From the NCBI GenBank assembly GCA_021323315.1, contig JAJTCQ010000010.1, positions 1 to 39,393 on the forward strand: a stretch of DNA of 39,393 bases. The letters run 5' to 3'. The notes beneath the pieces were generated by a model. That model ran no database searches. It had not been told where the DNA came from and saw nothing but the letters and a program-made list of their open reading frames with translations. Positions 30,222 through 37,629 of this stretch are shown here, piece by piece; position 1 is the stretch's first letter, and each line of letters starts with the position of its first letter. This DNA comes from Gaiellaceae bacterium (GTDB taxonomy: Bacteria > Actinomycetota > Thermoleophilia > Gaiellales > Gaiellaceae). Both the position numbers and the translations under genes were made by a program.

Positions 30222-30521
30222 ATGGAGGGCAGCGGCGGCTTCTTCCCGTTCGGCGGGGGCGATCCGGAGGATCTCCTCGGCGCGCTCCGCGAGTTCGCGG
30301 AGAAGCAGGCCGAGTCCGTCCAGGACGCCCAGCGCGAGCAGTTCGCGACGCTGACCCTGAACACGGCGGTCGACCTCACAGCGGCGGCGCTCGGCCGCAT
30401 CCAGGTCGACGGCCCGTCTGACGCGCAGGCGATGGCGCTCCGCGACGCAATGCGCGTGCTCTTCCCCGAAGCCGTCGCGCTCGTCTCGGCCGCCCGTCAG
30501 GGCTTCATGCACCAGAGCTGA
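30222..30521 (+). CDS. Hypothetical small helical protein
   Basis: A 99-residue protein beginning MEGSGGFFPFGGGDPEDLL, a Gly/Phe-rich head followed by helices (LREFAEKQAESVQDAQREQFATLTLNTAVDLTAAALGRI and ALRDAMRVLFPEAVALVSAARQGF). No family recognised. The head could be a disordered or docking segment. Its last 17 nt overlap the convergent fabL gene. Hexamer TAACCT 6 nt upstream and no Shine-Dalgarno beyond a G run. Confidence 0.68.
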   Translation: MEGSGGFFPFGGGDPEDLLGALREFAEKQAESVQDAQREQFATLTLNTAVDLTAAALGRIQVDGPSDAQAMALRDAMRVLFPEAVALVSAARQGFMHQS

Positions 30522-31257
30522 TCGTCGTCAGGAGGCTCCAGCCTCCGTCGACGACGAGCGTCTGTCCGCGGATCATGTCCGCGTCCGGCGAGCAGAGGAA
30601 CGTGACGAGCTTCGCGACGTCGTCGGGCGAGACGAGCCTGCCGGCGGGGTTGCGCTCGCCCATCGCGAGCATCGCCTCCTTGTTCGGGAAGTGCTCGAGT
30701 GCTGCGGTCTCGACGACACCTGCCGAGACCGCATTCACGCGAATCCCGCGCGGCGCGAGCTCGACTGCCAGGTAGCGCACGAGCGCCTCGAGCGCGGCCT
30801 TGGACACGCCGACGAGCGTGTAGTTGTCGAGAACGCGCACGGAGCCGAGGCTCGAGATGCCGACGACGGAGGAGCCTTGGGGCATGGTCGGGGCTGCAGC
30901 CCGCGTGAGCGAGAGCAGCGCCCGCGCGTTGGCCGACAGCGTCCAGTCCCAGTGCTTGTCTTCCGTCTCCAGCGCCGGCCGGATGACTCCCGTGGCTGCC
31001 GCGTGGATGATCACGTCGAGCGGCCCGAGCCCGGCGACCTCCTCCGCGACGCGAGTCGAGGCGACGTTCCCGCGGACGAGGATCGGCTCGGCACCGAGTG
31101 CGCGCAGCTCCGCTGCCGTCTCCTCGGCCGGCGTGTCGCCGCGCATGTAGCCGATCACGACCCGGGAGGCGCCGTGCGAGGCAAGACGCAGCGCTATCGC
31201 CTTGCCGATCCCCCTCGACCCGCCTGTGACGAGAACCGAGGATCCCTCGAAGGTCAT
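30505..31257 (-). CDS. fabL: Enoyl-ACP reductase III-like SDR (FabL type)
   Basis: A 250-residue short-chain dehydrogenase/reductase. NAD(P)-binding motif is LVTGGSRGIGKAIALRLA. The catalytic pair is Tyr146-Lys153 in NYTLVGVSKAALEALVRY, a Y-x6-K spacing as in FabI/FabL enoyl reductases rather than Y-x3-K of FabG-type SDRs. ISSLGSVRVLDNY, HFPNKEAML and DADMIRGQTLVVDGGWSLL resemble Bacillus FabL. It would reduce the double bond in the last step of fatty-acid elongation. Start ATG overlaps the stop of a small upstream gene (ATGA). Confidence 0.87.
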   Translation of the reverse strand: MTFEGSSVLVTGGSRGIGKAIALRLASHGASRVVIGYMRGDTPAEETAAELRALGAEPILVRGNVASTRVAEEVAGLGPLDVIIHAAATGVIRPALETEDKHWDWTLSANARALLSLTRAAAPTMPQGSSVVGISSLGSVRVLDNYTLVGVSKAALEALVRYLAVELAPRGIRVNAVSAGVVETAALEHFPNKEAMLAMGERNPAGRLVSPDDVAKLVTFLCSPDADMIRGQTLVVDGGWSLLTTISSGA

Positions 31258-31532
31258 TCCGCCTTGGGCAGCGGGTCGTAGGCCGGGGCCGACGAGGGGA
31301 TCGTCTCCCAGCCGATGCGCGACGGCGGCTCGCGCTCGCTGTCGGCGGCGAAAGACGATGCGTGCCCCAGGCGGTCGAGGAGCTCCATCTGCTCCTCGCC
31401 GTACTTCCGCACCGGATGATCCTCCGGCAGGTCCTCGATCAGCTCCCTGACGCGAGCTCTGAGCTGGTACGCGAAGTGCGGCGTCGCCGGCCCGATAAGG
31501 GTGTCGATGTCGTCGCGGGTCGGCTCGACCAT
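31254..31532 (-). CDS. Hypothetical small protein, fabL partner
   Basis: A 92-residue soluble protein: MVEPTRDDIDTLIGPATPHFAYQLRARVRELIEDLPEDHPVRKYG, then a helix EEQMELLDRLGHASSF and a Pro/Glu-rich tail. No known domain. Start ATG 31532 was chosen because TAGGCT lies 7 nt upstream; the longer frame (to 31574) crosses that element. Overlap with fabL (ATGA) implies the two are made together, so a link to lipid synthesis is possible but unproven. Confidence 0.72.
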   Translation of the reverse strand: MVEPTRDDIDTLIGPATPHFAYQLRARVRELIEDLPEDHPVRKYGEEQMELLDRLGHASSFAADSEREPPSRIGWETIPSSAPAYDPLPKAE

Positions 31533-31539
31533 CGGGGAC

Positions 31540-31545
31540 AGCCTA
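31540..31545 (-). promoter_or_regulatory. -10-like element for the fabL unit
   Basis: TAGGCT on the minus strand, 7 nt before ATG 31532. Confidence 0.55.
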
Positions 31546-31572
31546 ACGGCGGATCCGCTAGGAAGGCATGGC

Positions 31573-32283
31573 ATGGACGCGCTCGTCGCAATCAGCCGCG
31601 AACTCTGCGAGCAGGTCGAGGAACTCCGCTTTCCCTCGATCCACCTCGTCTACAACCCGCTCGTCTACGCGCGCGCTCCGCACGAGGAATACCTGGAACG
31701 CTTCGGGGCGAAGCGGCCGCGCGAGGTGCTGATGGTCGGGATGAATCCGGGGCCGTTCGGGATGGCGCAGACGGGCGTGCCGTTCGGCGACGTCGCGATG
31801 GTGCGCGACTTCCTCGGGATCGCAGGGCGCGTCGGGAAGCCGCCGGTGGAGCATCCGCGGCGGCCGATCGCCGGCTTCGACTGTCACCGTTCCGAAGTGA
31901 GCGGCACGCGCTTCTGGGGGTGGGCGCGAGATCGCTTCGGGACTGCGGAGCATTTCTTCGAGCGCGTCTACGTCGCGAACTGGTGCCCGCTCGTGTTCAT
32001 GAATGAGTCGGGAGCGAACATTCCGCCCGACAAGCTGCCGGCAGTCGAGTGCAAGCCGCTGTTCCGCGCGTGCAACGCTGCGTTTGTGCGAGTCGCCGAG
32101 GTCATGCAACCGTCGCTGGTCGTCGCGATCGGTGCGTTCGCGGAGAAGCGGGCGCGGGAGGCGCTCGGTGACGACGCGCAGATCGGACGGATTCTCCATC
32201 CGAGCCCCGCCAGCCCGGCCGCGAACAACTGGGCGGCTGTTGTCGACGCTCAGCTCCGCGCGCTCGGCTTCGAGCCTGCGTAG
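31573..32283 (+). CDS. SMUG1-type uracil-DNA glycosylase
   Basis: A 236-residue protein with strong likeness to animal SMUG1, which removes uracil and oxidised pyrimidines from DNA. The first active-site motif is VLMVGMNPGPFGMAQTGVPFGD (Asn of GMNPGPFGM binds the base and activates water), and the second is HPSPASPAAN (His of HPSP plus the wedge). FWGWARDRFG and VYVANWCPLVFMNESGANIPPDK also match the family. Start ATG 31573 follows an AGGAAGG stretch by 6 nt; an ATG at 31568 is out of frame. It stands alone between divergent genes. Confidence 0.9.
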   Translation: MDALVAISRELCEQVEELRFPSIHLVYNPLVYARAPHEEYLERFGAKRPREVLMVGMNPGPFGMAQTGVPFGDVAMVRDFLGIAGRVGKPPVEHPRRPIAGFDCHRSEVSGTRFWGWARDRFGTAEHFFERVYVANWCPLVFMNESGANIPPDKLPAVECKPLFRACNAAFVRVAEVMQPSLVVAIGAFAEKRAREALGDDAQIGRILHPSPASPAANNWAAVVDAQLRALGFEPA

Positions 32284-32293
32284 TCGCCGCCGG

Positions 32294-32299
32294 TAGCGT
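32294..32299 (+). promoter_or_regulatory. -10-like element
   Basis: TAGCGT, 6 nt before ATG 32306 of the third EamA gene. Confidence 0.5.
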
Positions 32300-32305
32300 C
32301 GGACG

Positions 32306-33193
32306 ATGCGCCGTCCGAGCAGCGTCGAGCTGATGCTCCTGACGGTGATCCTGCTCTGGGCGCTCAACCTGAGCGTGACGAAGTACATCCTCGAGCACGG
32401 ACTCGAGCCGCTCTCGTACGCGACCGCTCGCTACGCGCTCGCGGGCGCGATCTTCGTAGGGCTCACGCTCGTGGCGGAGCGAACCCTCCGGATCGAGCGT
32501 CGCCACTCCTCCGTCCTCCTCCTCGCCGCGATCCTGCTCTGGGTCAACCAGGTCTGCTTCGTGCTCGCGCTCGACGCGACGACCGCGTCGACCATCGGAC
32601 TGCTCATCGGCACGATCCCGATCTTCGCCGCGCTGTTCGGAGTGGCACTCGGGCGTGAGCGACTGGGCCCACGCTTCTGGGCGGCAGCCGCGCTCTCGTC
32701 CGTGGGAGTGTCACTGGTCGCGATCGGCTCGGTCGGCCACGTGGAGGGAGGCTACGGCGGCATCCTGCTCGGCCTCGTCACCGCCGCGACGTGGGCCGCC
32801 TACTCGGTGGCAGTGACGCCGCTCATGCAGACGTACTCGCCGTCACACGTCAGCGCCGTCGTGATCGGCGGCGCCTGGGTTCTCATCGCGCTCGTCGGGC
32901 TGCCGGTCACGACGACGCAGGACTGGGACCTCGGGTGGGAGATCTGGACGCTGCTCGTCCTCGCCACGCTCGGCCCGCTCGTCCTGACGAACATCCTCTG
33001 GTTCCGCGTTCTCCATCGCATCGGCCCCGCTCGGGCGACGCTCGCAGCCAACCTGCAGCCGTTCGTGGCGGCGGTGCTGGCCGTCGTCCTGCTCTCGGAG
33101 ACGCTCGGCATTGCCCAGATCGTCGGCGGCGTGTTGATCGCGGTCGGGATCGTCGTCGCCCGCCGGCGGACCACTCCCGCGCAGGCGGCCTAG
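32306..33193 (+). CDS. EamA/DMT family transporter
   Basis: A 295-residue membrane protein with ten hydrophobic segments in two EamA repeats (ELMLLTVILLWALNLSVTKYIL and GGILLGLVTAATWAAYSVAVTPLMQ). The conserved ANLQPFVAAVLAVVLLSETLG is present. Substrate unknown. Its stop codon TAG forms the first half of the -10 element of hppD, 9 nt downstream, so it may be cotranscribed with hppD as well as expressed alone. Confidence 0.9.
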   Translation: MRRPSSVELMLLTVILLWALNLSVTKYILEHGLEPLSYATARYALAGAIFVGLTLVAERTLRIERRHSSVLLLAAILLWVNQVCFVLALDATTASTIGLLIGTIPIFAALFGVALGRERLGPRFWAAAALSSVGVSLVAIGSVGHVEGGYGGILLGLVTAATWAAYSVAVTPLMQTYSPSHVSAVVIGGAWVLIALVGLPVTTTQDWDLGWEIWTLLVLATLGPLVLTNILWFRVLHRIGPARATLAANLQPFVAAVLAVVLLSETLGIAQIVGGVLIAVGIVVARRRTTPAQAA

Positions 33194-33196
33194 AAT
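33191..33196 (+). promoter_or_regulatory. -10-like element made from a stop codon
   Basis: TAGAAT, 6 nt before ATG 33203. Its TAG (33191-33193) is the stop of the EamA gene. Confidence 0.6.
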
Positions 33197-33202
33197 CGGA
33201 CC

Positions 33203-34303
33203 ATGACCGACACCGACTTCATGCCGATCGACGGTTGGGACCATCTCGAGATCTGGGTCGGGAACGCGAAGCAGGCGGCGTACTTCTACGAGAACGCCTA
33301 CGGCTTCACGCGCACGGCCTACGCGGGCCCGGAGACGGGCGTCCGCGACCGCGCCTCCTACGTCCTCGAGCAGGGCGAGATCCGCTTCGTGCTGACGAGC
33401 GGCCTGCGCGCCGACAGCGAGATCTGCAAGTGGGCGGCGACGAAGGGCGACAGCGTGCGCGACGTCGCCCTGGCGGTGCCGGACGCTTCGAACGCGTACC
33501 GCCAGGCCGTCCAGCGCGGGGCGCGCGGCGTCGTCGAGCCGCACTGGATAGAGGACGACCACGGGCGGGTCGAGCTCGCCGCGATCGCGACCTACGGCGA
33601 CAACGTCCACTCTTTCGTCAATCGCTCCGAGTACTCGGGCCCGTATCTCCCGGGCTACCAAGCCGTCTCGCCGAACGGCCCGCCCGGCGCGGGGGTCGGC
33701 CTTGTCGCGATCGACCACGTCGTCGGCAACGTCGAGCTCGGCCGCATGGACGAGTGGGTCGACTTCTATGCCCGCGTGCTCGGCTTCACGCAGCTCACGC
33801 ACTTCTCGGACGAGGACATCTCGACCGAGTACTCGGCGCTCATGTCGAAGGTCATGACGGACGGCGAGGGGAAGATCAAGTTCCCGATCAACGAGCCCGC
33901 CGAGGGCAAGCGCAAGAGCCAGATCGAGGAGTACCTCGAGTTCCACGGCGGCCCGGGCGTCCAGCACGTCGCGATGCAGTCCGAGGACATCGTCCGCACC
34001 GTCGCCGCCCTGCGCGAGCACGGCGTGCTCTTCATCGCGACGCCTGACACGTACTACGACATCGTCCAGGAGCGCGTCGGCGAGATCGAGCAGAACTGGG
34101 ACGACCTGCGCTCGATGGGGATCCTCGCCGACCGCGACGAGGAGGGCTACCTCCTCCAGCTCTTCACGAAGATCGTCCAGGACCGCCCGACGCTCTTCTT
34201 CGAGGTCATCGAGCGCCACGGCTCGCGCGGCTTCGGCATCGGCAACTTCAAGTCGCTGTTCGAGGCGATCGAGCGCGAGCAGGCGTTACGCGGGAATCTC
34301 TGA
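33203..34303 (+). CDS. hppD: 4-hydroxyphenylpyruvate dioxygenase
   Basis: Fe(II) dioxygenase of tyrosine breakdown: 4-hydroxyphenylpyruvate to homogentisate. A 366-residue protein with two VOC domains. The first (about 10-150) starts WDHLEIWVGNAKQAAYFYENAYGF. The second holds the metal ligands: His in VAIDHVVGNV, His in GPGVQHVAMQSEDI and Glu in LFFEVIERHG. C-terminal signatures are KFPINEPAEGKRKSQIEEYL and GFGIGNFKSLFEAIE. No homogentisate dioxygenase or other step of the pathway is in the window. The last 18 nt overlap the convergent regulator gene. Confidence 0.95.
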   Translation: MTDTDFMPIDGWDHLEIWVGNAKQAAYFYENAYGFTRTAYAGPETGVRDRASYVLEQGEIRFVLTSGLRADSEICKWAATKGDSVRDVALAVPDASNAYRQAVQRGARGVVEPHWIEDDHGRVELAAIATYGDNVHSFVNRSEYSGPYLPGYQAVSPNGPPGAGVGLVAIDHVVGNVELGRMDEWVDFYARVLGFTQLTHFSDEDISTEYSALMSKVMTDGEGKIKFPINEPAEGKRKSQIEEYLEFHGGPGVQHVAMQSEDIVRTVAALREHGVLFIATPDTYYDIVQERVGEIEQNWDDLRSMGILADRDEEGYLLQLFTKIVQDRPTLFFEVIERHGSRGFGIGNFKSLFEAIEREQALRGNL

Positions 34304-37300
34304 GACCTCACCGAGGAGCTTCTCGGCCTGCCTGATGTAGCGCGTGGCGTCGACCGAGCGGTAGAACGCAAGCGCCTGCTGGACCTGCTCGTCCGCCTCC
34401 GCGCCACGGCCTTCGGCCACGAGTCGGCGCGCCGCACGCAGGCGCACCGTCGACTCGAGCTCGGCGTCGCCGATCTCATGGAGGATCTCGGCGGCGTGCA
34501 CGACGTCGCCCCGCACGATCGCGGTCGCGGCGTCCGTCCACCTCGTCGGGATACCGCGCTCCAGCACCGTTGCGAGCTGATCGACGTACCCGAAGTCCTC
34601 CGCGACGAGAGCGATGTCGACGAGAGCCCAGCGGGTCACCCTGTCCGCGGCCAGCACCTCCTCGGTGAGCTGACGTGCTTCCTCCGGGTATCCCATTTCG
34701 ACGAGGAGGCACGCGCACCCCGAGAGCCACGGAACTCGCTGTTGTGGGTCGCCCGCGCCCCGGGCCAGAGGCACGATCTTCCGGAGGTCGTCGAGCGCGC
34801 CGTCGACGTCGTCTCGCCCCAGCCGGATGACGGCTCGGCGAAGGCGCATGCCGCCCTCGTGGTAGTGCGGTTCTCCGGCGTCGCAGGCGGCGATGAAGTC
34901 CTCGATCGGGGGAAGCGCCTCGTCCCAGTCGCCCTCTCGCGCGAGCAGCCAGTTCCGGACGTTCCGGGAGAACCGAAGCAGGCTTCCCAATCCGAGTCGA
35001 TCCGCGTGGAGGACCGTCTCGTCCATGAGCCGGCGCCCGCGGCGAAGGTCTCCGAGGGCCCAGACCGACACGGCCAGGTTGTTGTACGCGCGTGCGACCG
35101 AGGAGGACCCTGCTGCCACGGCGAGCGCGACGGCGCGCTCGAGGTCTTCGAGGCCGGCGGCATCACCGAGATTTGCTCTCGTCGTGCCGATGTTGACGAG
35201 CGCCTCCACCTGGGGCTCGACGAGCCCGAGCTCGACGGACATGGCGAATGCCGCTTCACCGATACGTATCGCCTCCTCGTGGTCGTCGGCGAGCATTCGG
35301 TAGCGCGAGACCTGGCAGAGGACGTGCGCCTTTCCGGGCGACGGCGAATGGTCCCGCACCGACGCGTAGGCGCGGTCGAGGTGCCGATCGCATGCCTCGC
35401 GGTCGCCGCGGTACCACCAGAGCTCGGCGAGCAGGGCTTCGGCCTGGGCCACCAAGTCGAGCTGCTGCGCCCGGTCGGCGGCGTCCCGCGCCTTCTCGAG
35501 CCCGGCCTCCTGCCGGTCGTCGCCCATGATGAGGAACGTGCGAGCCAGCTTCAGGAGAAGCTCTGGCCGCTCGGGAGCATCCTCGGCCCACAGCCCGACC
35601 GCCAGCTCGTAGTAGCGCACGGCCGAGGCGAACGCGTTCAGCGCGAACGCGCGGTCGCCCGCCTCCCGAAGAACGATCCGGCCTCGTTCCGCGAGCGGCT
35701 CGATGTTCTGGCCCGATGCGCGTGCATAGTCGAGCGCGGAGGCGTAGTGATGGGCGAGCATCTCGGCGTGATCCTCGATTCGGCCCAGCGACTCGAGCCA
35801 TTCCGCTGCCTCGCGGTGCTTCTCTGCTCGCTCTGCTCGCGGGATCTGCTCGTACGCGACGTCGCGAACGAGCGCATGACGAAAGACGTACTCGTCCTCG
35901 CCCGCGACGGAGCTGCGTCGACTTCGAGTGACGAACTCCTTGCGCGCGAGCGAGTGCAGGCGCTCCTCGAGCGTCCAGCGCTCGCGGCCGAGGGCCCCGA
36001 GCCAGAACACCCTGCCGACGACGGCCGCTTCCTGGAGCAGCTCCTTCTCCTGGGTCGGGAGCGTGTCCAGGCGGGCGGCGATGATGCCCTGGACGGTCTC
36101 GGGAAGGACCACGTCGCTCGGGCGGGACAAGAGCATGCGGGTGAACTCCTCCGCGTAGAGGGGATTGCCTCCCGCATGCATGAGGAGCCGGCCCTGGAGA
36201 TCCGCGTCGATCGCCGAGCGGCCGAGCAGGGCGTGCAGCAGCCTGGCCGTCTCCTCCTCGGAGAGCGGCGAGAGCAGGATCGTCGACGAGTTCACCTTGC
36301 CGCCACCCCAGCCTGGTCGCCGTGTCAGTAGCTCCGGCCTCGCGGTGCACAGGACGAGGAGCGGGACGCCGCTCGCCCGGTCGACGAGATGGTCGACGAA
36401 ATCGAGCAGGGCGTCGTCGGCCCAGTGCAGGTCCTCGAAGACGAGAACGAGCGGGCGCTCGTCGGCGATCGCCTCCAGATAGCGCCGCCACGCGGCGAAC
36501 GCCTCGTCGCGGTGGTCTCCCGTCGCGTCGTCCGCGTCGAGGCCAGTGAGCGGTCGTAGGCGCCGCTCGATCCACGCGGCGTCGGTCGCGTCTCCCACGA
36601 AGCGGTCGACCGCCTGGCGAAGCTTCTCCTCGGCGTCCCGCGGGCCGTCGGACTCGAGGATCCCCGCCTGCGCCTTGACGATTTCGCCGAGTGCCCAGAA
36701 GGTCACGCCCTCCCCGTACGGGAGGGAGCGGCCGTGGCGCCAGTACACGAGCCCGTGGTCGCCGGTCTCGATGGTCTGGAAGAGCTCGAAGACGAGCCGG
36801 CTCTTGCCGATCCCGGGAACGCCGACGAGGGTGACGAGCTGCGGCTCCCGCTCGCGGAGCACCCGGGTGAAGGTCTCGCGCAGGAGGTTGACCTCGGCCT
36901 CGCGGCCGACCAGCCGAGCGCCACCGACGCGCTCGACCGAGACTCGCGCACGGGCCGTGAGTGCCTCGCGGACCGGGATCGGCTCAGCCTTGCCCTTCGC
37001 CTCGACCGCGTGAACGTCTCCGTACTCGATCGAGCGCTCGGTGGCGCGGAACGTCGTCTCGTCGACGAGGATGGCGTTCGTCGCGGCGGCGGCTTGCAAG
37101 CGTGCTGCCGTGTTGACCACGTCGCCGGACGCCATGCCTTCCCCCGCCTCGGGTCGAGCGCCGAGTGCGACGAGCGCCTCGCCCGTGGTGATGCCGATGC
37201 GTACCTCGAGATCGCCTTCCTCGGCAAGTGCGTCCCGGATCGAGAGCGCAGCGCGCACGGCTCGCTCGGGGTCGTCCTCGTGTGCGACCGGTGCTCCGAA

Positions 37301-37576
37301 GACGGCCATCACCGCGTCGCCGATGAACTTCTCGACCGTCCCTCCGAAGCGCTCGAGCTCGGAGCGAAGGCGTGCGTGGTAGGGCTGCAGCAGTCCCCGC
37401 ACGTCCTCGGGATCCATCCGCTCGGCGCGGCTCGTGAAGCCGACGAGGTCGCAGAAGAGACAGGTGACGACCTTGCGCTCCTCGCGCTCCGACGCGGCGG
37501 TGAGCGGCGTCGCGCACCAGGAGCAGAAGCGGGCGTCGTGCGCGTTCTCGCGACCACAGCTCGGGCAGACCTTCAC
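34286..37576 (-). CDS. Class III nucleotide cyclase-AAA ATPase-TPR regulator
   Basis: A 1096-residue multidomain protein. Order: zinc ribbon (Cys4, 7, 18, 21 in VCPSCGRENAHDARFCSWC); class III cyclase domain about 35-190, with metal Asp43 (FCDLVGFT), Asp87 (EKFIGDAVMAVFG) and transition-state Asn155/Arg159 (GDVVNTAARL); ATPase domain from about 220 with Walker A GVPGIGKS (252-259) and Walker B LVLVFEDLHWAD; then a long helical TPR-like region to the C-terminus. All catalytic positions I can check are kept, so cAMP synthesis is plausible. No DNA-binding domain follows, so it is not a LuxR-type LAL regulator. GTG start follows TATTCT by 6 nt. Confidence 0.9.
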   Translation of the reverse strand: MKVCPSCGRENAHDARFCSWCATPLTAASEREERKVVTCLFCDLVGFTSRAERMDPEDVRGLLQPYHARLRSELERFGGTVEKFIGDAVMAVFGAPVAHEDDPERAVRAALSIRDALAEEGDLEVRIGITTGEALVALGARPEAGEGMASGDVVNTAARLQAAAATNAILVDETTFRATERSIEYGDVHAVEAKGKAEPIPVREALTARARVSVERVGGARLVGREAEVNLLRETFTRVLREREPQLVTLVGVPGIGKSRLVFELFQTIETGDHGLVYWRHGRSLPYGEGVTFWALGEIVKAQAGILESDGPRDAEEKLRQAVDRFVGDATDAAWIERRLRPLTGLDADDATGDHRDEAFAAWRRYLEAIADERPLVLVFEDLHWADDALLDFVDHLVDRASGVPLLVLCTARPELLTRRPGWGGGKVNSSTILLSPLSEEETARLLHALLGRSAIDADLQGRLLMHAGGNPLYAEEFTRMLLSRPSDVVLPETVQGIIAARLDTLPTQEKELLQEAAVVGRVFWLGALGRERWTLEERLHSLARKEFVTRSRRSSVAGEDEYVFRHALVRDVAYEQIPRAERAEKHREAAEWLESLGRIEDHAEMLAHHYASALDYARASGQNIEPLAERGRIVLREAGDRAFALNAFASAVRYYELAVGLWAEDAPERPELLLKLARTFLIMGDDRQEAGLEKARDAADRAQQLDLVAQAEALLAELWWYRGDREACDRHLDRAYASVRDHSPSPGKAHVLCQVSRYRMLADDHEEAIRIGEAAFAMSVELGLVEPQVEALVNIGTTRANLGDAAGLEDLERAVALAVAAGSSSVARAYNNLAVSVWALGDLRRGRRLMDETVLHADRLGLGSLLRFSRNVRNWLLAREGDWDEALPPIEDFIAACDAGEPHYHEGGMRLRRAVIRLGRDDVDGALDDLRKIVPLARGAGDPQQRVPWLSGCACLLVEMGYPEEARQLTEEVLAADRVTRWALVDIALVAEDFGYVDQLATVLERGIPTRWTDAATAIVRGDVVHAAEILHEIGDAELESTVRLRAARRLVAEGRGAEADEQVQQALAFYRSVDATRYIRQAEKLLGEVSEIPA

Positions 37577-37582
37577 GCGGGG

Positions 37583-37588
37583 AGAATA
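37583..37588 (-). promoter_or_regulatory. -10-like element for the cyclase-ATPase gene
   Basis: TATTCT on the minus strand, 6 nt before GTG 37576; 28 bp from the divergent -10 of the CDF gene. Confidence 0.55.
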
Positions 37589-37616
37589 GGACGCTCGGGT
37601 CGACGGAGGAACGCTC

Positions 37617-37622
37617 TAGCCT
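37617..37622 (+). promoter_or_regulatory. -10-like element for the CDF gene
   Basis: TAGCCT, 7 nt before ATG 37630. Confidence 0.5.
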
Positions 37623-37629
37623 TCGCGCA

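Noticed and set aside
30505-31257. FabG-type ketoacyl reductase
   Set aside because: Tyr-Lys spacing is x6, not x3, and the surrounding residues match FabL.
32843-34219. 458-residue minus-strand frame
   Set aside because: Antisense to hppD and the EamA gene, both well supported.
34478-36331. 617-residue plus-strand frame
   Set aside because: Antisense to the cyclase-ATPase-TPR gene, which has clear domains; shadow.
34286-37576. LuxR-family (LAL) transcription factor
   Set aside because: There is no C-terminal helix-turn-helix; the cyclase domain at the N-terminus defines another class.
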